Source of the DNA: an uncultured Prevotellaceae bacterium | Lineage (GTDB): Bacteria; Bacteroidota; Bacteroidia; Bacteroidales; Muribaculaceae | Reading direction: 5' to 3' | Assembly: GCA_937898675.1 (NCBI GenBank) | Contig: CALEJB010000052.1 | Span: 1 to 41,914 of the forward strand | DNA: 41,914 bases | In this document: one piece after another, positions 15,969 to 24,232 of the stretch | Numbering within the stretch: position 1 is the stretch's first letter | How the letters are laid out: every line of letters begins with the position of its first letter | Notes under the pieces: model-generated | Databases searched by the model: none | What the model was told of the DNA's origin: nothing | Seen by the model: the letters and a program-made list of their open reading frames with translations, nothing else | Program-made: the position numbers and the translations under genes

Positions 15969-16978
15969 ACACATTTGGAAAAATATTGACGCTCACCACA
16001 TTCGGTGAGTCACACGGCACCGCCATGGGTGGCGTGCTTGATGGCATGCCCGCTGGCGTAGGCATTGATATGGGGTCGTTGCAGCGTTTTGTGGACAGCC
16101 GCCGGCCTGATCAGGGTGTCGGCGCCAGCGGCCGTGGCGAGACTGACCGCGTCGAGGTGCTGTCCGGCATTTGGCAAGGCAAGACGCTGGGTTCGCCCAT
16201 TGGTTTCATCGTCCGCAACGTGGATGCCCGCAGCGATGATTATGGGCACATGGCCGATTGCTACCGTCCCTCGCATGCCGATTTCACGACCCAGGCCAAG
16301 TATGGCATCCGTGACCCGCGTGGCGGCGGCCGGGCCTCGGCGCGCGAGACGGTGTCGCGTGTGGTGGCCGGAGGCATTGCCATTCAGGCGCTGCAGGCAG
16401 CGGGAATCACGATTGAGGCCCGTGTGGTTCAGGTTGGCTCTTGCTGCGGGACCGAAGATGAAATGCGTCAAGCAATTGCCGAGGCAGCTCAGGGCGGTGA
16501 TACCTTGGGCGGCATTGTCGAGTGCATTGTCAAGGGTGTTCCTGCCGGATTGGGCGAACCTGTTTATGGCAAACTGCATGCCCGCCTGGCGTCTGCCATG
16601 ATGAGCATCAATGCGGTCCACGGCTTTGAGTATGGCGATGGTTTTGCCATGGCTGCGATGCACGGCAGTGATGCGCTGGACTTGTTCGAGAAACGCCCCG
16701 ATGGAAGCATCGGCACCGCTACCAACCACTCGGGCGGCATTCAGGGCGGCATCAGCAACGGTGAGGATATCACCATGCGCATTGCCTTCAAGCCCGTTCC
16801 AACACTCATGCGCGACGTGCCCGCTGTTGACCGTGACGGAAACCACGTCACTCTGCATCCCCGCGGGCGGCATGACGTTTGCGTCCTCTGGCGCGCCTTG
16901 CCGGTTGTCGAGGCGATGGCCGCGCTTGTCATTCTCGACAACTATTTGTTGGACAGGTGCTCCCGGTGGCGCGATTAG
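15965..16978 (+). CDS. aroC: Chorismate synthase
   Basis: AroC (337 aa) makes chorismate from EPSP using reduced FMN, the last step of the shikimate pathway. Conserved parts are visible: N-terminal TFGESHG, the SRRPDQG and GRGETDRVEVLSG loops, the GSPIGFIVRN segment, the RPSHADFT and YGIRDPRGGGRASARET region that binds FMN and substrate, the later NHSGGIQGGISNG motif, and the C-terminal GRHDVCVLWRALPVVEAM. It is slightly shorter at the C-terminus than typical 350-360-aa enzymes, but no motif is lost. It overlaps ybaK by four bases. Confidence 0.96.
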   Translation: MNTFGKILTLTTFGESHGTAMGGVLDGMPAGVGIDMGSLQRFVDSRRPDQGVGASGRGETDRVEVLSGIWQGKTLGSPIGFIVRNVDARSDDYGHMADCYRPSHADFTTQAKYGIRDPRGGGRASARETVSRVVAGGIAIQALQAAGITIEARVVQVGSCCGTEDEMRQAIAEAAQGGDTLGGIVECIVKGVPAGLGEPVYGKLHARLASAMMSINAVHGFEYGDGFAMAAMHGSDALDLFEKRPDGSIGTATNHSGGIQGGISNGEDITMRIAFKPVPTLMRDVPAVDRDGNHVTLHPRGRHDVCVLWRALPVVEAMAALVILDNYLLDRCSRWRD

Positions 16979-17037
16979 GCACTGGCCAAAGGATTATGAG
17001 ACAACAAAATTGCATTTGTACATGAAAATATTGATTG

Positions 17038-17670
17038 ATGGACGATAATACAAAGGAAATAGAAAGATATCTGCAGGGGAAACTTTCTCTCAACGAGGAG
17101 AAATCATTTAATAAACGCTACCGTGAAGATAGGGAGTTTCGCCGGCTGGTGCAGGCTGCCAAGAATCGGATTGATGATGTTGATGTACAGGGGACTGCCC
17201 ATGACGTTACCTCCGGAACCTCATCTCGCACTCAATCGCCTTGGGTCTGGCGGGTGTTGGTTGTAGTGTCTTTTGCCATAGCGATAGGTGTCATTGTTCT
17301 TAAAAATGTAAAATACGATGAGCCCGTCCTGCCTGCCGACGAGGAGAATGTGTCCAGGCAAAAAGTTTCAGGCTCCTTCGTGGACATCGGGCAAGGAGTT
17401 GTCGTCGATCTTGACCAGATGTATAGAAATGTTGAGGCGGGTGAGGATTTGGTTTCGACAATTGATAGCTTGAAACTTGTTTTGACCAGTATCCGCTCCA
17501 ACAAAGTGCTCGCAAATATTGAGATTAAACTCTACCTTGCCAAGGCCTATGTCAAGCTCAATGACTATGCCAGTGCCATGCCATTGCTGAAAGAGGTGAT
17601 TGCGAGCGGCGACACAAAATTAACAGGCGAGGCCCAACTGCTGTACTATAAAATCCAGGGCAAAGTATAG
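17038..17670 (+). CDS. Single-pass membrane protein with anti-sigma-like head and TPR-like tail
   Basis: The ATG at 17038 gives 210 aa; the TTG three bases upstream is not needed. The first 45 residues (EIERYLQGKLSLNEEKSF and a basic helix) look like the cytosolic head of Bacteroidota anti-sigma or FecR-type proteins but lack the Cys/His of zinc anti-sigma factors. One transmembrane helix (VWRVLVVVSFAIAIGVIVL, about residues 70-90) follows. The C-terminal 110 residues have a helical repeat (LYLAKAYVKLNDYASAMPLL) like one or two TPRs. No sigma factor gene is adjacent. Similar proteins in Bacteroidales are called hypothetical or TPR proteins, and the role is unknown. Confidence 0.75.
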   Translation: MDDNTKEIERYLQGKLSLNEEKSFNKRYREDREFRRLVQAAKNRIDDVDVQGTAHDVTSGTSSRTQSPWVWRVLVVVSFAIAIGVIVLKNVKYDEPVLPADEENVSRQKVSGSFVDIGQGVVVDLDQMYRNVEAGEDLVSTIDSLKLVLTSIRSNKVLANIEIKLYLAKAYVKLNDYASAMPLLKEVIASGDTKLTGEAQLLYYKIQGKV

Positions 17671-17818
17671 TCCCGCCAGGCGCCGAGACGGTGCCGTGTT
17701 GCCGGACATCGGTGGAAATGAACTGTTTCGGCAGGTTTGCTTTGCTCATCGATGATTGTTCAATAGGCCGAAATGAAAAAAAAGGCAGTCAAAATAATGC
17801 AAAATTGAAAAAATATTG

Positions 17819-17827
17819 TAATTTTGC
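17819..17827 (+). promoter_or_regulatory. Promoter -7 element of the zapA gene group
   Basis: TAATTTTGC matches TAnnTTTGC, 18 bp before the ATG at 17846. A TTTG at the right spacing is missing. Confidence 0.5.
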
Positions 17828-17845
17828 ACAAAAATTGGTAGTACT

Positions 17846-18142
17846 ATGCCTTCAACGGAGCTGAAAGATAAGTTAGACGCACTGATGCGCAAGGTGGAAA
17901 CACTGCGCGGGCGTTATCTTGCGCTCCAGAGCGAGAACAAGGAGCTGGCGCGGACCATCGAGCGTCAGGAATTGGAGATTTCGCAGCAGAACAAGGAACT
18001 GCAGCGCTTGCGTGTGGACAATGAGTTCCTGCGCGTGGCTCACTCCATCGCGCCCGACCCCGAGGCTGTCGCTCAATACAAGAAACAGGTTGCCAAGATG
18101 GTGCGGGACATTGACCGGTGCATCAAACAATTGAACGCTTGA
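17846..18142 (+). CDS. Small coiled-coil protein upstream of ZapA
   Basis: The 98-aa protein is almost entirely one coiled coil (about residues 5-60, heptads such as LKDKLDALMRKVETLRGRYL and LARTIERQELEISQQNKELQ), then a short tail with AHSIAPDPEAVAQYKKQ and a final helix. It is adjacent to zapA in this order in many Bacteroidales. Size and shape resemble ZapB-like or cell-division coiled-coil proteins, but homology to ZapB is not established. A role with ZapA at the Z ring is an inference from position. Confidence 0.8.
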   Translation: MPSTELKDKLDALMRKVETLRGRYLALQSENKELARTIERQELEISQQNKELQRLRVDNEFLRVAHSIAPDPEAVAQYKKQVAKMVRDIDRCIKQLNA

Positions 18143-18153
18143 CACGACATGTT

Positions 18154-18450
18154 ATGGCCGACAATAATAAAGTTAAAATATGGATTACTCTCGCAGACGC
18201 CAACCCTATTGCCCTGAGCATCAACCCAGGTGAGGAAGAAGGTTACCGCAAGGCTGAAGAACTTGTCAACACCTTGTGGAACAAGTGGGTAGCTCGTTTT
18301 AATGACACATCAGGCGATGTGTTGGCGAGAGTCGCTTTCCAGTTCGCTCGTCTTTATTTGGAGACTTATGGCGAAAACCGCATGGTCAATGATTTCCTGA
18401 CTGATTTAGATAAACAACTTGACGTCCAGCTTAAACAGGGCGAAAAGTGA
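18154..18450 (+). CDS. zapA: Cell division protein ZapA
   Basis: The 98-aa protein fits ZapA: an N-terminal beta region with KVKIWITLADANPIALSINP, then EEEGYRKAEELVNTLWNKW, and a long C-terminal helix (about 55-95) that forms the tetrameric coiled coil. ZapA crosslinks FtsZ protofilaments at midcell. The ATG at 18154 is chosen because it begins the conserved ZapA domain; an upstream ATG at 18118 overlaps the coiled-coil gene. The gene lies 11 bp after that gene. Confidence 0.88.
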   Translation: MADNNKVKIWITLADANPIALSINPGEEEGYRKAEELVNTLWNKWVARFNDTSGDVLARVAFQFARLYLETYGENRMVNDFLTDLDKQLDVQLKQGEK

Positions 18451-18454
18451 GTAT

Positions 18455-18660
18455 CTTTTCCATCCAGCCAAGTTGCTGGATATCTGCAACATCTGCATGA
18501 CTGCAGCGTGTGGCTGCCAGTTGCATGCAATGTAGAGGTTGCTGACGGGAAATGTGCTCGTTATATAGAATTAGGTTCCTGCACCGCTTTAGGCTTATTA
18601 AGATTTACTGCTGGTTATCAGCGTAATGAGAATGGCCCCAAGTGGCGCAATTTATTTAAT
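18455..18660 (+). ncRNA. ssrS: Candidate 6S RNA between zapA and rny
   Basis: The 225-bp gap between zapA and rny has no open frame but several stable hairpins: ATCCAGC/GCTGGAT (about 18462-18481), a long stem near 18495-18537 with arms CTGCAGC/GCTGCCAG and outer TGCATG/CATGCA, and GCTG/CAGC near 18613-18625. In Proteobacteria 6S RNA follows zapA, and I recall annotations of 6S RNA between zapA and rny in Bacteroidales. The overall 6S shape (closing stem, large central bubble, terminal stem) was not proven by eye. Ends are approximate. Confidence 0.5.
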
Positions 18661-18675
18661 ATTTAACTAATTGAA

Positions 18676-20217
18676 ATGGACATTATAATTTATGTAATTG
18701 TCGCCATCGTAGCGATGGCAATTGGCTGCGGAGCAGCGCTTTATTTTTCGCGTAAGAATGCCAAGTCGCAGGCCAACGAGATTGTTGAGAAGGCCCGCCT
18801 CGAGGCCGAAGTCCTCAAGAACAACGAGGTCATGAAGGGCAAGGAAGCCGGAATGAACATCAAGAGTGAGGCCGAGAAAGAGGCTAACGCCCGTTTGGCA
18901 AAGGTCCAGACCAGCGAGGCCAAGCTCAAGCAGCGTGAAATGGCACTCAATCAGCAGCAAGGCGACTTGCAGCGCAAGCGCAACGAGGTGGATACCCTCA
19001 AGCTGAATGTTGACAATCAGGCCGCTGTGCTCGAGGAGCGCAAAAAGGAGATTGACAAACTCGAGAAGAGTGTGCGCGACACCTTGGAGCATGTGAGCGG
19101 ACTGTCGGCCGAGGAGGCTAAAGAGAAACTCATCGAGTCCCTCAAGGACGAGGCCAAGACCAATGCTGCCAGTTATATCAACGACATCATGGATGATGCC
19201 AAGATGACCGCCAACAAGGAGGCCAAGCGCATCATCATCGAGACCATTCAGCGTGTTGCCACCGAGACGGCCATTGAGAATGCCGTGACGGTTTTCCACA
19301 TCGACAATGACGAAATCAAGGGCCGCATCATCGGCCGCGAGGGTCGTAACATCCGTGCTCTGGAGGCTGCCACCGGCGTTGAAATCGTCGTTGACGATAC
19401 TCCCGAGGCGATTGTTCTCTCGGGCTTCGACCCCGTGCGCCGCGAGATTGCGCGACTGGCATTGCACCAGTTGGTTAGCGACGGACGCATCCATCCTGCA
19501 CGCATCGAGGAGGTTGTTGCCAAGGTGCGCCGCCAGGTCGAGGAAGAGGTTATCGAGACCGGTAAGCGTACCGCGATTGACATGGGCATCCATGGACTGC
19601 ACCCCGAGCTCATCCGCCTTATCGGCAAGATGAAGTATCGCTCAAGCTATGGCCAAAATCTGCTGCAGCATTCGCGCGAGACCGCGAACCTGTGTGCCAT
19701 CATGGCCAGTGAATTGGGCTTGAGTCCTAAGAAGGCCCGCCGCGCCGGCCTGTTGCACGACATTGGCAAGGTGCCCGATGATGAGCCCGAATTGCCGCAT
19801 GCACAGCTCGGTATGAAACTCGCCGAGAAATATAAGGAGAAAGCTGACATCTGCAACGCCATCGGCGCCCATCACGACGAGGAAGAGGCCCAGAGCCTGT
19901 ATGCACCCATCGTGCAGGTTTGCGATGCCATCAGTGGTGCGCGTCCCGGCGCCCGCCGCGAGATTGTCGAGGCCTACATCAAGCGCCTCAACGACCTTGA
20001 GCGCCTGGCATTGTCCTATCCTGGCGTGGTCAAGACCTATGCCATCCAGGCTGGCCGTGAATTGCGCGTAATTGTCGGTGCCGACAAGATTAGTGATGCC
20101 GAAACCGAGAAACTGTCGGCCGAAATCGCTCAGAAAATTCAGGACGAGATGACCTATCCCGGTCAGGTGCGCATCACTGTCATCCGCGAGACCCGTGCCG
20201 TTAGCTACGCCAAGTAA
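18676..20217 (+). CDS. rny: Ribonuclease Y
   Basis: RNase Y (513 aa) is the membrane-bound endonuclease that starts mRNA decay. All four parts are in order: an N-terminal membrane helix (residues about 2-20, IIYVIVAIVAMAIGCGAALYF), a long charged coiled coil (about 25-195), a KH domain with GRIIGREGRNIRALEAATG (about 215-233), and an HD domain starting near H331 (LLQHSRETANL) with the catalytic HD near residues 361-362 (GLLHDIGK). The length is typical. The next gene, ricT, follows 16 bp later. Confidence 0.96.
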   Translation: MDIIIYVIVAIVAMAIGCGAALYFSRKNAKSQANEIVEKARLEAEVLKNNEVMKGKEAGMNIKSEAEKEANARLAKVQTSEAKLKQREMALNQQQGDLQRKRNEVDTLKLNVDNQAAVLEERKKEIDKLEKSVRDTLEHVSGLSAEEAKEKLIESLKDEAKTNAASYINDIMDDAKMTANKEAKRIIIETIQRVATETAIENAVTVFHIDNDEIKGRIIGREGRNIRALEAATGVEIVVDDTPEAIVLSGFDPVRREIARLALHQLVSDGRIHPARIEEVVAKVRRQVEEEVIETGKRTAIDMGIHGLHPELIRLIGKMKYRSSYGQNLLQHSRETANLCAIMASELGLSPKKARRAGLLHDIGKVPDDEPELPHAQLGMKLAEKYKEKADICNAIGAHHDEEEAQSLYAPIVQVCDAISGARPGARREIVEAYIKRLNDLERLALSYPGVVKTYAIQAGRELRVIVGADKISDAETEKLSAEIAQKIQDEMTYPGQVRITVIRETRAVSYAK

Positions 20218-20233
20218 ATGACTGCTGTCCGCT

Positions 20234-21646
20234 ATGAACGATTACAATAATCAAGTGGATAATGCGCATCCCGATGCCGGGTCCGGCGTCATGTGTGGCG
20301 GGAACTCTTGTGGCTGCGGCAACCGGGACGGACGTTGCAACCTTGTCAGTACCAACTGGCTTGACGGTGTGCCCGACAATGAGTTTGACATTGTCGAAGT
20401 GCTCTTCAAGAACACCCGTCGCGGCTTTTATCGCAACAGCACCAATTTGGACCTGAAAACCGGCGACTGGGTGGCTGTCGAGGCCAATCCAGGGCATGAC
20501 ATCGGCCGCATCGGTTTGACGGGGCGTCTGGTCAAGAACCAGATGAAGCGCGTCAACCTGCGCAAGGACGCCGAAATTTTGCGTGTCTTCCGCAAGGCCA
20601 AGCCTGCCGACATGGCCCGCTATGAGGAGGCCAAGGCGCGCGAGGAGGACACGATGATACGCTCCCGCAAGATTGCCGTGGACCTGGGATTGAAGATGAA
20701 AATCGGTGATGTGGAGTACCAGGGTGACGGCAACAAGGCGATTTTCTACTATATCGCCGACGAACGTGTGGACTTTCGCCAACTGATTAAGGTGCTGGCC
20801 GACGTGTTCAAGATTCGCGTTGAGATGAAGCAGATTGGCGCACGCCAAGAGGCCGGCCGCATTGGCGGCATCGGTCCATGCGGCAGACCGCTGTGTTGCG
20901 CTACCTGGATGTCGAGTTTCATGTCGGTTGCCACGAGCGCCGCGCGTTTTCAGGACATTTCCCTCAATCCGCAGAATCTGGCTGGCCAGTGTGCCAAGCT
21001 CAAGTGTTGCATTAACTTTGAAGTCAATGCTTATGTGGAAGCAATCCGCCAGCTGCCTGCCAAGGATGTTCACCTCGAGACCAAGGATGCCGTTTACTAC
21101 TATGTCAAGGCCGATGCCCTCAAGCGTGAAATCATCTATTCCACCGAGCGCAACTCGATGGCTGGTGCCGTCACGCTGACGGCTGCCCAGGCCTTTGAAG
21201 TGATTGCGCTCAACCGCAATGGCATCAAGCCCGACTCCCTCAAGCCCGATGACGGCAAGAATGGTGAGCCGGCTCCCTTTGGCGATCTGCTGACCCAGGA
21301 CAGCATCAGCCGTTTTGACAAAAAGAAGAAGAAAAAGAAGAAAAAGTCTAACGGCGACAAGGCCCAAGGCGATGGCGGCAATAAGGAAAAAGCCGCCAAA
21401 CCTGAACAGGCCGCTCCCGATAATGGACAAGGCGCTAAACCTGACCGTAAGCCGCGTCCTGACCGCAAGCCTAAACGCCCGCAACAAGAGGGGCAACAGC
21501 CTGGCGAGCGACAGCCGCGAGCCGATAAACCCAACCGGGGGCCTCGGCGCGACCGTCAGCAGCGCTCACAGCGCCCACAGCGCCCGCCCAAGAATCAAGA
21601 CGGCAACGGACAATCAGCGCCCAACAACAATGCAGGCAACGATTAA
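20234..21646 (+). CDS. ricT: PSP1-domain protein RicT (RNase Y-associated factor)
   Basis: The 470-aa protein contains a PSP1 domain, the core of RicT (YaaT), which in Bacillus forms an Fe-S protein complex that directs RNase Y. The PSP1 part (about 50-290) includes ADERVDFRQLIKVLADVFKI, the GPCGRPLCC motif (C216, C221, C222) and AKLKCC (C258, C259). Two features are added. The N-terminus has a second cysteine cluster (C21, C26, C28, C35). The C-terminus (about 360-470) is a disordered tail with nine lysines in a row (363-371) followed by Lys/Arg/Gln/Pro-rich sequence, likely RNA-binding. The rny-ricT-gldH order is tight. Confidence 0.88.
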   Translation: MNDYNNQVDNAHPDAGSGVMCGGNSCGCGNRDGRCNLVSTNWLDGVPDNEFDIVEVLFKNTRRGFYRNSTNLDLKTGDWVAVEANPGHDIGRIGLTGRLVKNQMKRVNLRKDAEILRVFRKAKPADMARYEEAKAREEDTMIRSRKIAVDLGLKMKIGDVEYQGDGNKAIFYYIADERVDFRQLIKVLADVFKIRVEMKQIGARQEAGRIGGIGPCGRPLCCATWMSSFMSVATSAARFQDISLNPQNLAGQCAKLKCCINFEVNAYVEAIRQLPAKDVHLETKDAVYYYVKADALKREIIYSTERNSMAGAVTLTAAQAFEVIALNRNGIKPDSLKPDDGKNGEPAPFGDLLTQDSISRFDKKKKKKKKKSNGDKAQGDGGNKEKAAKPEQAAPDNGQGAKPDRKPRPDRKPKRPQQEGQQPGERQPRADKPNRGPRRDRQQRSQRPQRPPKNQDGNGQSAPNNNAGND

Positions 21647-22139
21647 CAGTGCCTTCAAGCACAAGAGAATGACGGTGGCAATGTTGACAATCATTGCCGC
21701 CGTTGCGCTCTTTGTGGCTGGATGCGACCGGCCCGTGCTGCCTCACTCCCAGTTCATCCATTTGCCCGATGCGGGTTGGATGCACAAGTCGCCGTTGACG
21801 TTCCAGCCCGTTTATGACGACTCGACAAGGACCTACGACATCTTGCTCGTCGTCCGCCACCACAGCAGTTACGCCTACGGCACGCTGCCCCTGGCGGTGG
21901 ACATCATTGCCGCCGACAGCACGGTGCAGCGCCAGTCGCTCGGCATGCGCCTTGCCGATGAGCACGGCAACTGGACGGGTGGGGGCTTCGGTCCTCTGTA
22001 TCAGAGGAAAATGTCTGTAGCTCGTGGCGTTATGCCGTCCGAGGCTTGCCGCGTCATGGTGTGGCAGGCTGTGGACTCTTGTGATTGTCTCACGGGAATT
22101 GCCGATATAGGCATTATTTGCAAGCCCTCGAGCAAATGA
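21630..22139 (+). CDS. gldH: Gliding-motility-type lipoprotein GldH
   Basis: The protein has a lipoprotein signal with lipobox VAGC (FKHKRMTVAMLTIIAAVALF before it), so it is anchored in the inner or outer membrane from the periplasm. It then has the GldH pattern: HSQFIHLPDAGWMHKSPLTF, a beta-rich domain with YDILLVVRHHSSYAYGTLPL, and a C-terminal CRVMVWQAVDSCDCLTGIAD IG segment. The ATG at 21630 is preferred because it supplies the basic n-region (KHKR); the ATG at 21669 would leave a signal peptide without positive charge. The gene overlaps ricT by 17 bases. GldH is needed for gliding in Flavobacterium; in Bacteroidales its role is unclear. Confidence 0.8.
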   Translation: MQATINSAFKHKRMTVAMLTIIAAVALFVAGCDRPVLPHSQFIHLPDAGWMHKSPLTFQPVYDDSTRTYDILLVVRHHSSYAYGTLPLAVDIIAADSTVQRQSLGMRLADEHGNWTGGGFGPLYQRKMSVARGVMPSEACRVMVWQAVDSCDCLTGIADIGIICKPSSK

Positions 22140-22158
22140 TTGCTCGTTTGCGTTTTTT
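22129..22158 (+). terminator. Intrinsic terminator spanning the gldH stop codon
   Basis: Arms CGAGCAA (22129-22135) and TTGCTCG (22140-22146) flank the loop ATGA, which contains the TGA stop of gldH. TTTGCGTTTTTT follows. Confidence 0.8.
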
Positions 22159-22176
22159 AGGATTTGTTAGATTATG

Positions 22177-22209
22177 TTTGGCAGTGTCCGCAACAATTAG
22201 TAATTTTGT
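22177..22209 (+). promoter_or_regulatory. GtrA gene promoter
   Basis: TTTG (22177-22180), a 20-nt spacer and TAATTTTGT (22201-22209, last base off consensus) form a nearly perfect Bacteroidota promoter. The ATG is 30 bp downstream. Confidence 0.8.
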
Positions 22210-22239
22210 GGCCCGAAAGCCTGACTGTATAAGAAGAGT

Positions 22240-22728
22240 ATGAAGATTGACAAAGGTGCTGTGCGCACCACAGGCATACAGCTGCTCAAGTATGGAGTGA
22301 TTGGCGTGATGAACACGCTCATCACTTTTGTCTCATTCTATCTGCTCAACACCCGCCTGGGCTTGTCCTATGGCATCTCCAATGTCATCGGCTACGTGCT
22401 GGGTGTCATCAATAGTTTCATCTGGAACCGCAATTGGGTGTTCAAGACCAAGAACAACTTCAAGCGCGAGATGGTGCTGTTTGTCTGTGGCTTCCTCATT
22501 TGCCTCGGACTGCAGCTTGCTGTTAGTTGGGTTCTGCTCGAAGGCCTGGGCTGGAAGAATCTGCCTAAAGACATCATTCCCTTCTTCCCGATGCAGAAGG
22601 CTGGCCAAAACATTGTCATGGTGCTCGCAATGGTGGTTTATACCCTGGCCAACTATGTTTACAATCGTTTTGTAACCTTCAGGGAAGTCCCCAAGGATGA
22701 CTCCTGCGACGACAAACCTGCAGAGTAA
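22240..22728 (+). CDS. GtrA-family membrane protein
   Basis: The 162-aa protein has four membrane helices and the GtrA/DPMS signature: FIG-type N-terminal helix YGVIGVMNTLITFVSFYLLN, then YGISNVIGYVLGVINSFIWN with RNWVFK, and a final helix with YTLANYVYNRFVTFRE. Such proteins help move lipid-linked sugars, often bactoprenol-glucose, across the membrane. No glycosyltransferase is next to it, so the substrate is open. It has its own promoter. Confidence 0.92.
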   Translation: MKIDKGAVRTTGIQLLKYGVIGVMNTLITFVSFYLLNTRLGLSYGISNVIGYVLGVINSFIWNRNWVFKTKNNFKREMVLFVCGFLICLGLQLAVSWVLLEGLGWKNLPKDIIPFFPMQKAGQNIVMVLAMVVYTLANYVYNRFVTFREVPKDDSCDDKPAE

Positions 22729-22762
22729 TTCTTGCCCATCGGCGCAAAAATAAGCCCTGCTG

Positions 22763-22795
22763 TTTGTGTTTTAGAGGGATTTTTGCTAAATTTGC
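22763..22795 (+). promoter_or_regulatory. Promoter of the tandem SH3 genes
   Basis: TTTG (22763-22766), spacer 20 and TAAATTTGC (22787-22795) match the consensus perfectly. The ATG is 51 bp downstream. Confidence 0.85.
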
Positions 22796-22846
22796 AACGC
22801 TGCAACGCCATGTTGTGGCGTTTACTCATCATTTAACTCTCAGATT

Positions 22847-24214
22847 ATGTCACGCACATTAAGACTTTTCTCTGCATTGGCGTTAGCGCTGTTGACGTTT
22901 GCTCCATCATTTGGCCAAAAGATGGACGCCCCCAACATCATTCTCGACGGTGAATACACTTACACCGTTAAGGATGCCCCGACAACCTATAAGGGTCTGA
23001 ACATCGTCCCGCATTTTGACGCAGACCACGTGATCAAGGTGATTGACATCATGGTCAACGGCATCAAGGCCCAGTCATTTGACCTGAGCGGCGCTGCCGA
23101 GGTCATTCGCGACGATGTGCATTTTCTCGACGCCAACTTTGACGGCAAGGTGGACATCATGGTAGGTCCCGGCAGCGACCGTGAATTCAGCGTGTTGTTC
23201 TTGTGGGAGCCCAGGCAGCGCGGTTTTGTGAAGGCGACCGATAATCTGGTTCCCGTGTTCAATGGCACGCTCACCTTTGATGTCCGCAACAGGGAGGTCA
23301 TGTGCTATAACGCCTATGGCGCAGGGCAGACCGCCATTACGCGCTATATATGGAACGGCTCTGACATGATAAACCAGGAGAAGCTCATCCAGACGATGTT
23401 TGTGCGCAACTATGCCGACATCATCTGCAATCGCTACACATTAATCGACTGCAACTCTGGCCAGGTGCTGGCCTCGGCCGCCACTCCTGCCGGACTGCCC
23501 GGACGCTGGCCCGCCTACGCCCATGTGCCCGATGCCGACGAGGAGGCGATGATTGCCCGTGACGATGCCGCTTACCGCATGGATCAGGGCATGTACGAGG
23601 ACAATGACGAGGTGTGGGCAATCAAGAATTTTGTGGATAACATGTTTGGCAATGACGAAGCGTTGTCGCCTGATTTTAGGGCGCTGGTTGCCGAGGACAA
23701 CGCCCTGAGCCGCAAGTATCGCGAAATCTTCTGCATTGACTATGACATGTGGACTCAGGCGCAAGACTCTGGTTCCGACGATTGCCATCAGGTGGCGGCT
23801 ATAACCGATGTGACGCCGGCATCGGCTGTCGCGTTGATGAAAATGCATGTGTGCGGCAACGATTTCACCGAGCAGCTCAATCTTGTGAAGGTGGGAGGCC
23901 AGTGGCGCGTTGATGACATTGTCCACGATGGCTTTTCCGAGAAGAATGCCTTGCGCAAGTGCCTTGAAGAGACAAGGACTTATCTCGCTACCGCCCGCGA
24001 GGTGGTCATGGTCGATGGCGACAACGTCAGGCTGCGCACCAGCCCGGCCATCAACAACGCCAACATCCTCAAGGACGCCAAGGGCAAAACCATCTATCCT
24101 AAACGCGGCGAGAAACTTGATTATTTGGGCGAGTCAGGCGATTTTTACCAGATCAAGTATGCCGGCAAGCGTGTGTATATTTCCAAGCAGTTTTCTTTCT
24201 TGTCGTTAGAATAA
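22847..24214 (+). CDS. Exported protein with FG-GAP-like N-terminus and C-terminal SH3 domain
   Basis: The 455-aa protein has a signal peptide (RLFSALALALLTFAPSFGQ). Residues about 50-185 include DANFDGKVDIMVGPGSDREF, which looks like one FG-GAP/VCBS calcium-binding repeat as in XAC2610-type proteins. A middle region (about 260-380) with LSPDFRALVAEDNALSRKYR and GGQWRVDDIVHDGFSEKNAL resembles DUF3828. The last 70 residues are a bacterial SH3 domain (DGDNVRLRTSPAINNANIL to VYISKQF). SH3 domains of this type bind cell wall or act as scaffolds. The next gene copies the last 190 residues, so this is the longer member of a tandem pair. Confidence 0.8.
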   Translation: MSRTLRLFSALALALLTFAPSFGQKMDAPNIILDGEYTYTVKDAPTTYKGLNIVPHFDADHVIKVIDIMVNGIKAQSFDLSGAAEVIRDDVHFLDANFDGKVDIMVGPGSDREFSVLFLWEPRQRGFVKATDNLVPVFNGTLTFDVRNREVMCYNAYGAGQTAITRYIWNGSDMINQEKLIQTMFVRNYADIICNRYTLIDCNSGQVLASAATPAGLPGRWPAYAHVPDADEEAMIARDDAAYRMDQGMYEDNDEVWAIKNFVDNMFGNDEALSPDFRALVAEDNALSRKYREIFCIDYDMWTQAQDSGSDDCHQVAAITDVTPASAVALMKMHVCGNDFTEQLNLVKVGGQWRVDDIVHDGFSEKNALRKCLEETRTYLATAREVVMVDGDNVRLRTSPAINNANILKDAKGKTIYPKRGEKLDYLGESGDFYQIKYAGKRVYISKQFSFLSLE

Positions 24215-24232
24215 TTTTAGACATCATTTCTA

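Noticed and set aside
17671..17740. Stem GGCGCCG/CGGTGCC after the 17038 gene as a terminator
   Set aside because: No T-run follows, so it cannot be called an intrinsic terminator.
18667..19602. 311-codon frame opposite rny
   Set aside because: Shadow frame caused by codon bias of rny; Leu/Gly/Asn-rich without motifs.
20201..21496. 431-codon frame opposite ricT
   Set aside because: Shadow frame; ricT on the other strand has a full PSP1 domain.
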